NCBI GenBank assembly: GCA_027415345.1
Contig: DAIBTC010000002.1
Location: forward strand, 1-64,000
DNA: 64,000 bases
Reading direction: 5' to 3'
Origin: Nitrospirota bacterium
Lineage (GTDB): Bacteria; Nitrospirota; Leptospirillia; Leptospirillales; Leptospirillaceae
Numbering within the stretch: the first letter of the stretch is position 1; every line of letters begins with the position of its first letter. Made by a program: the position numbers and the translations under genes. The notes beneath the pieces were generated by a model, which searched no databases, had not been told where the DNA came from, and was given only the letters and a program-made list of their open reading frames with translations. Shown here one piece after another: positions 63,972 to 64,000 of the stretch.

Positions 63972-64000
63972 ATGGGGGTTCGAGAGGAGACAGAGCGCCA
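63972..64000 (+). CDS. Start of an unidentified gene, cut by the window
   Basis: ATG at 63972 preceded by AAGGAGACGAG, with a promoter upstream. Only nine codons (MGVREETER) are visible. No family can be assigned. Confidence 0.45.

Overview
The window is about 64 kb of dense, GC-rich chromosome from a Gram-negative (diderm) bacterium. The evidence for two membranes is an MCE/Mla lipid-transport set, lipoproteins with lipoboxes and a complete mre/mrd elongasome operon. The combination of system II cytochrome c maturation (ResB/CcsB/CcdA), a 4-hydroxybenzoate-type quinone cluster carrying a B12-binding radical SAM enzyme, an orphan Hyp operon and a short EF-Ts suggests Nitrospirota, most like the acidophilic iron oxidiser Leptospirillum. 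This assignment is an inference from gene content; no marker rRNA gene is present. I see no rRNA, tRNA, CRISPR array, transposase, integrase or phage gene. Nearly all genes lie on the minus strand.

Layout from left to right. (1) 1-6.9 kb: one minus-strand run, MFS transporter - K+ channel - argD - argF - argG - argH (argH is cut by the window edge). (2) 7.2-7.6 kb: two tiny membrane proteins with their own promoter. (3) 7.7-12.1 kb: quinone head-group operon ubiE - B12 radical SAM - ubiC-like - ubiA, followed by a secreted PEBP protein. (4) 12.2-13.7 kb: ppx/gppA on the plus strand. (5) 13.8-21.4 kb: hypA-B-F-C-D-E plus a Ni/Co permease, behind a leader of about 620 nt that I cannot explain. 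(6) 21.5-27.8 kb, plus strand: two tandem thymidylate-kinase-like genes, rpiB, glyA, nrdR, priA, with one FN3 lipoprotein on the minus strand. (7) 27.7-34.8 kb: system II cytochrome c maturation operon resB - ccsB - resA - tlpA - ccdA, continuing into an FAD reductase and a site-2 protease. (8) 34.8-42.3 kb: rpsB - tsf - pyrH - frr - alr - mlaE - mlaF - mlaD. (9) 42.3-45.5 kb: rplM - rpsI, an intrinsic terminator, then argC - argJ. (10) 45.5-47.9 kb: ferredoxin and a second B12-type radical SAM protein just upstream of rplM. (11) 48.0-57.4 kb: RDD protein - mreB - mreC - mreD - mrdA - rodA - rng - CcmI-like lipoprotein - folB - membrane protein. (12) 57.5-63.9 kb: yyaL-like - esterase - secreted protein - def - fmt - htpX - rpe. 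A divergent plus-strand gene begins at the right edge.

Arginine biosynthesis is split over two loci (argDFGH and argCJ; the ArgJ type recycles acetyl groups). Cytochrome c maturation, quinone synthesis and hydrogenase maturation point to a respiratory lifestyle. Translation factors and ribosomal proteins sit with cell-envelope genes in shared transcripts.

The most interesting points are the radical SAM enzyme inside the quinone operon, the paired TMK-like proteins (one without the DRY motif), the MlaD protein that ends in a probable beta-barrel, the two small membrane proteins, and several strong RNA hairpins in leaders (rpsB, rpsB-tsf, glyA, rng).
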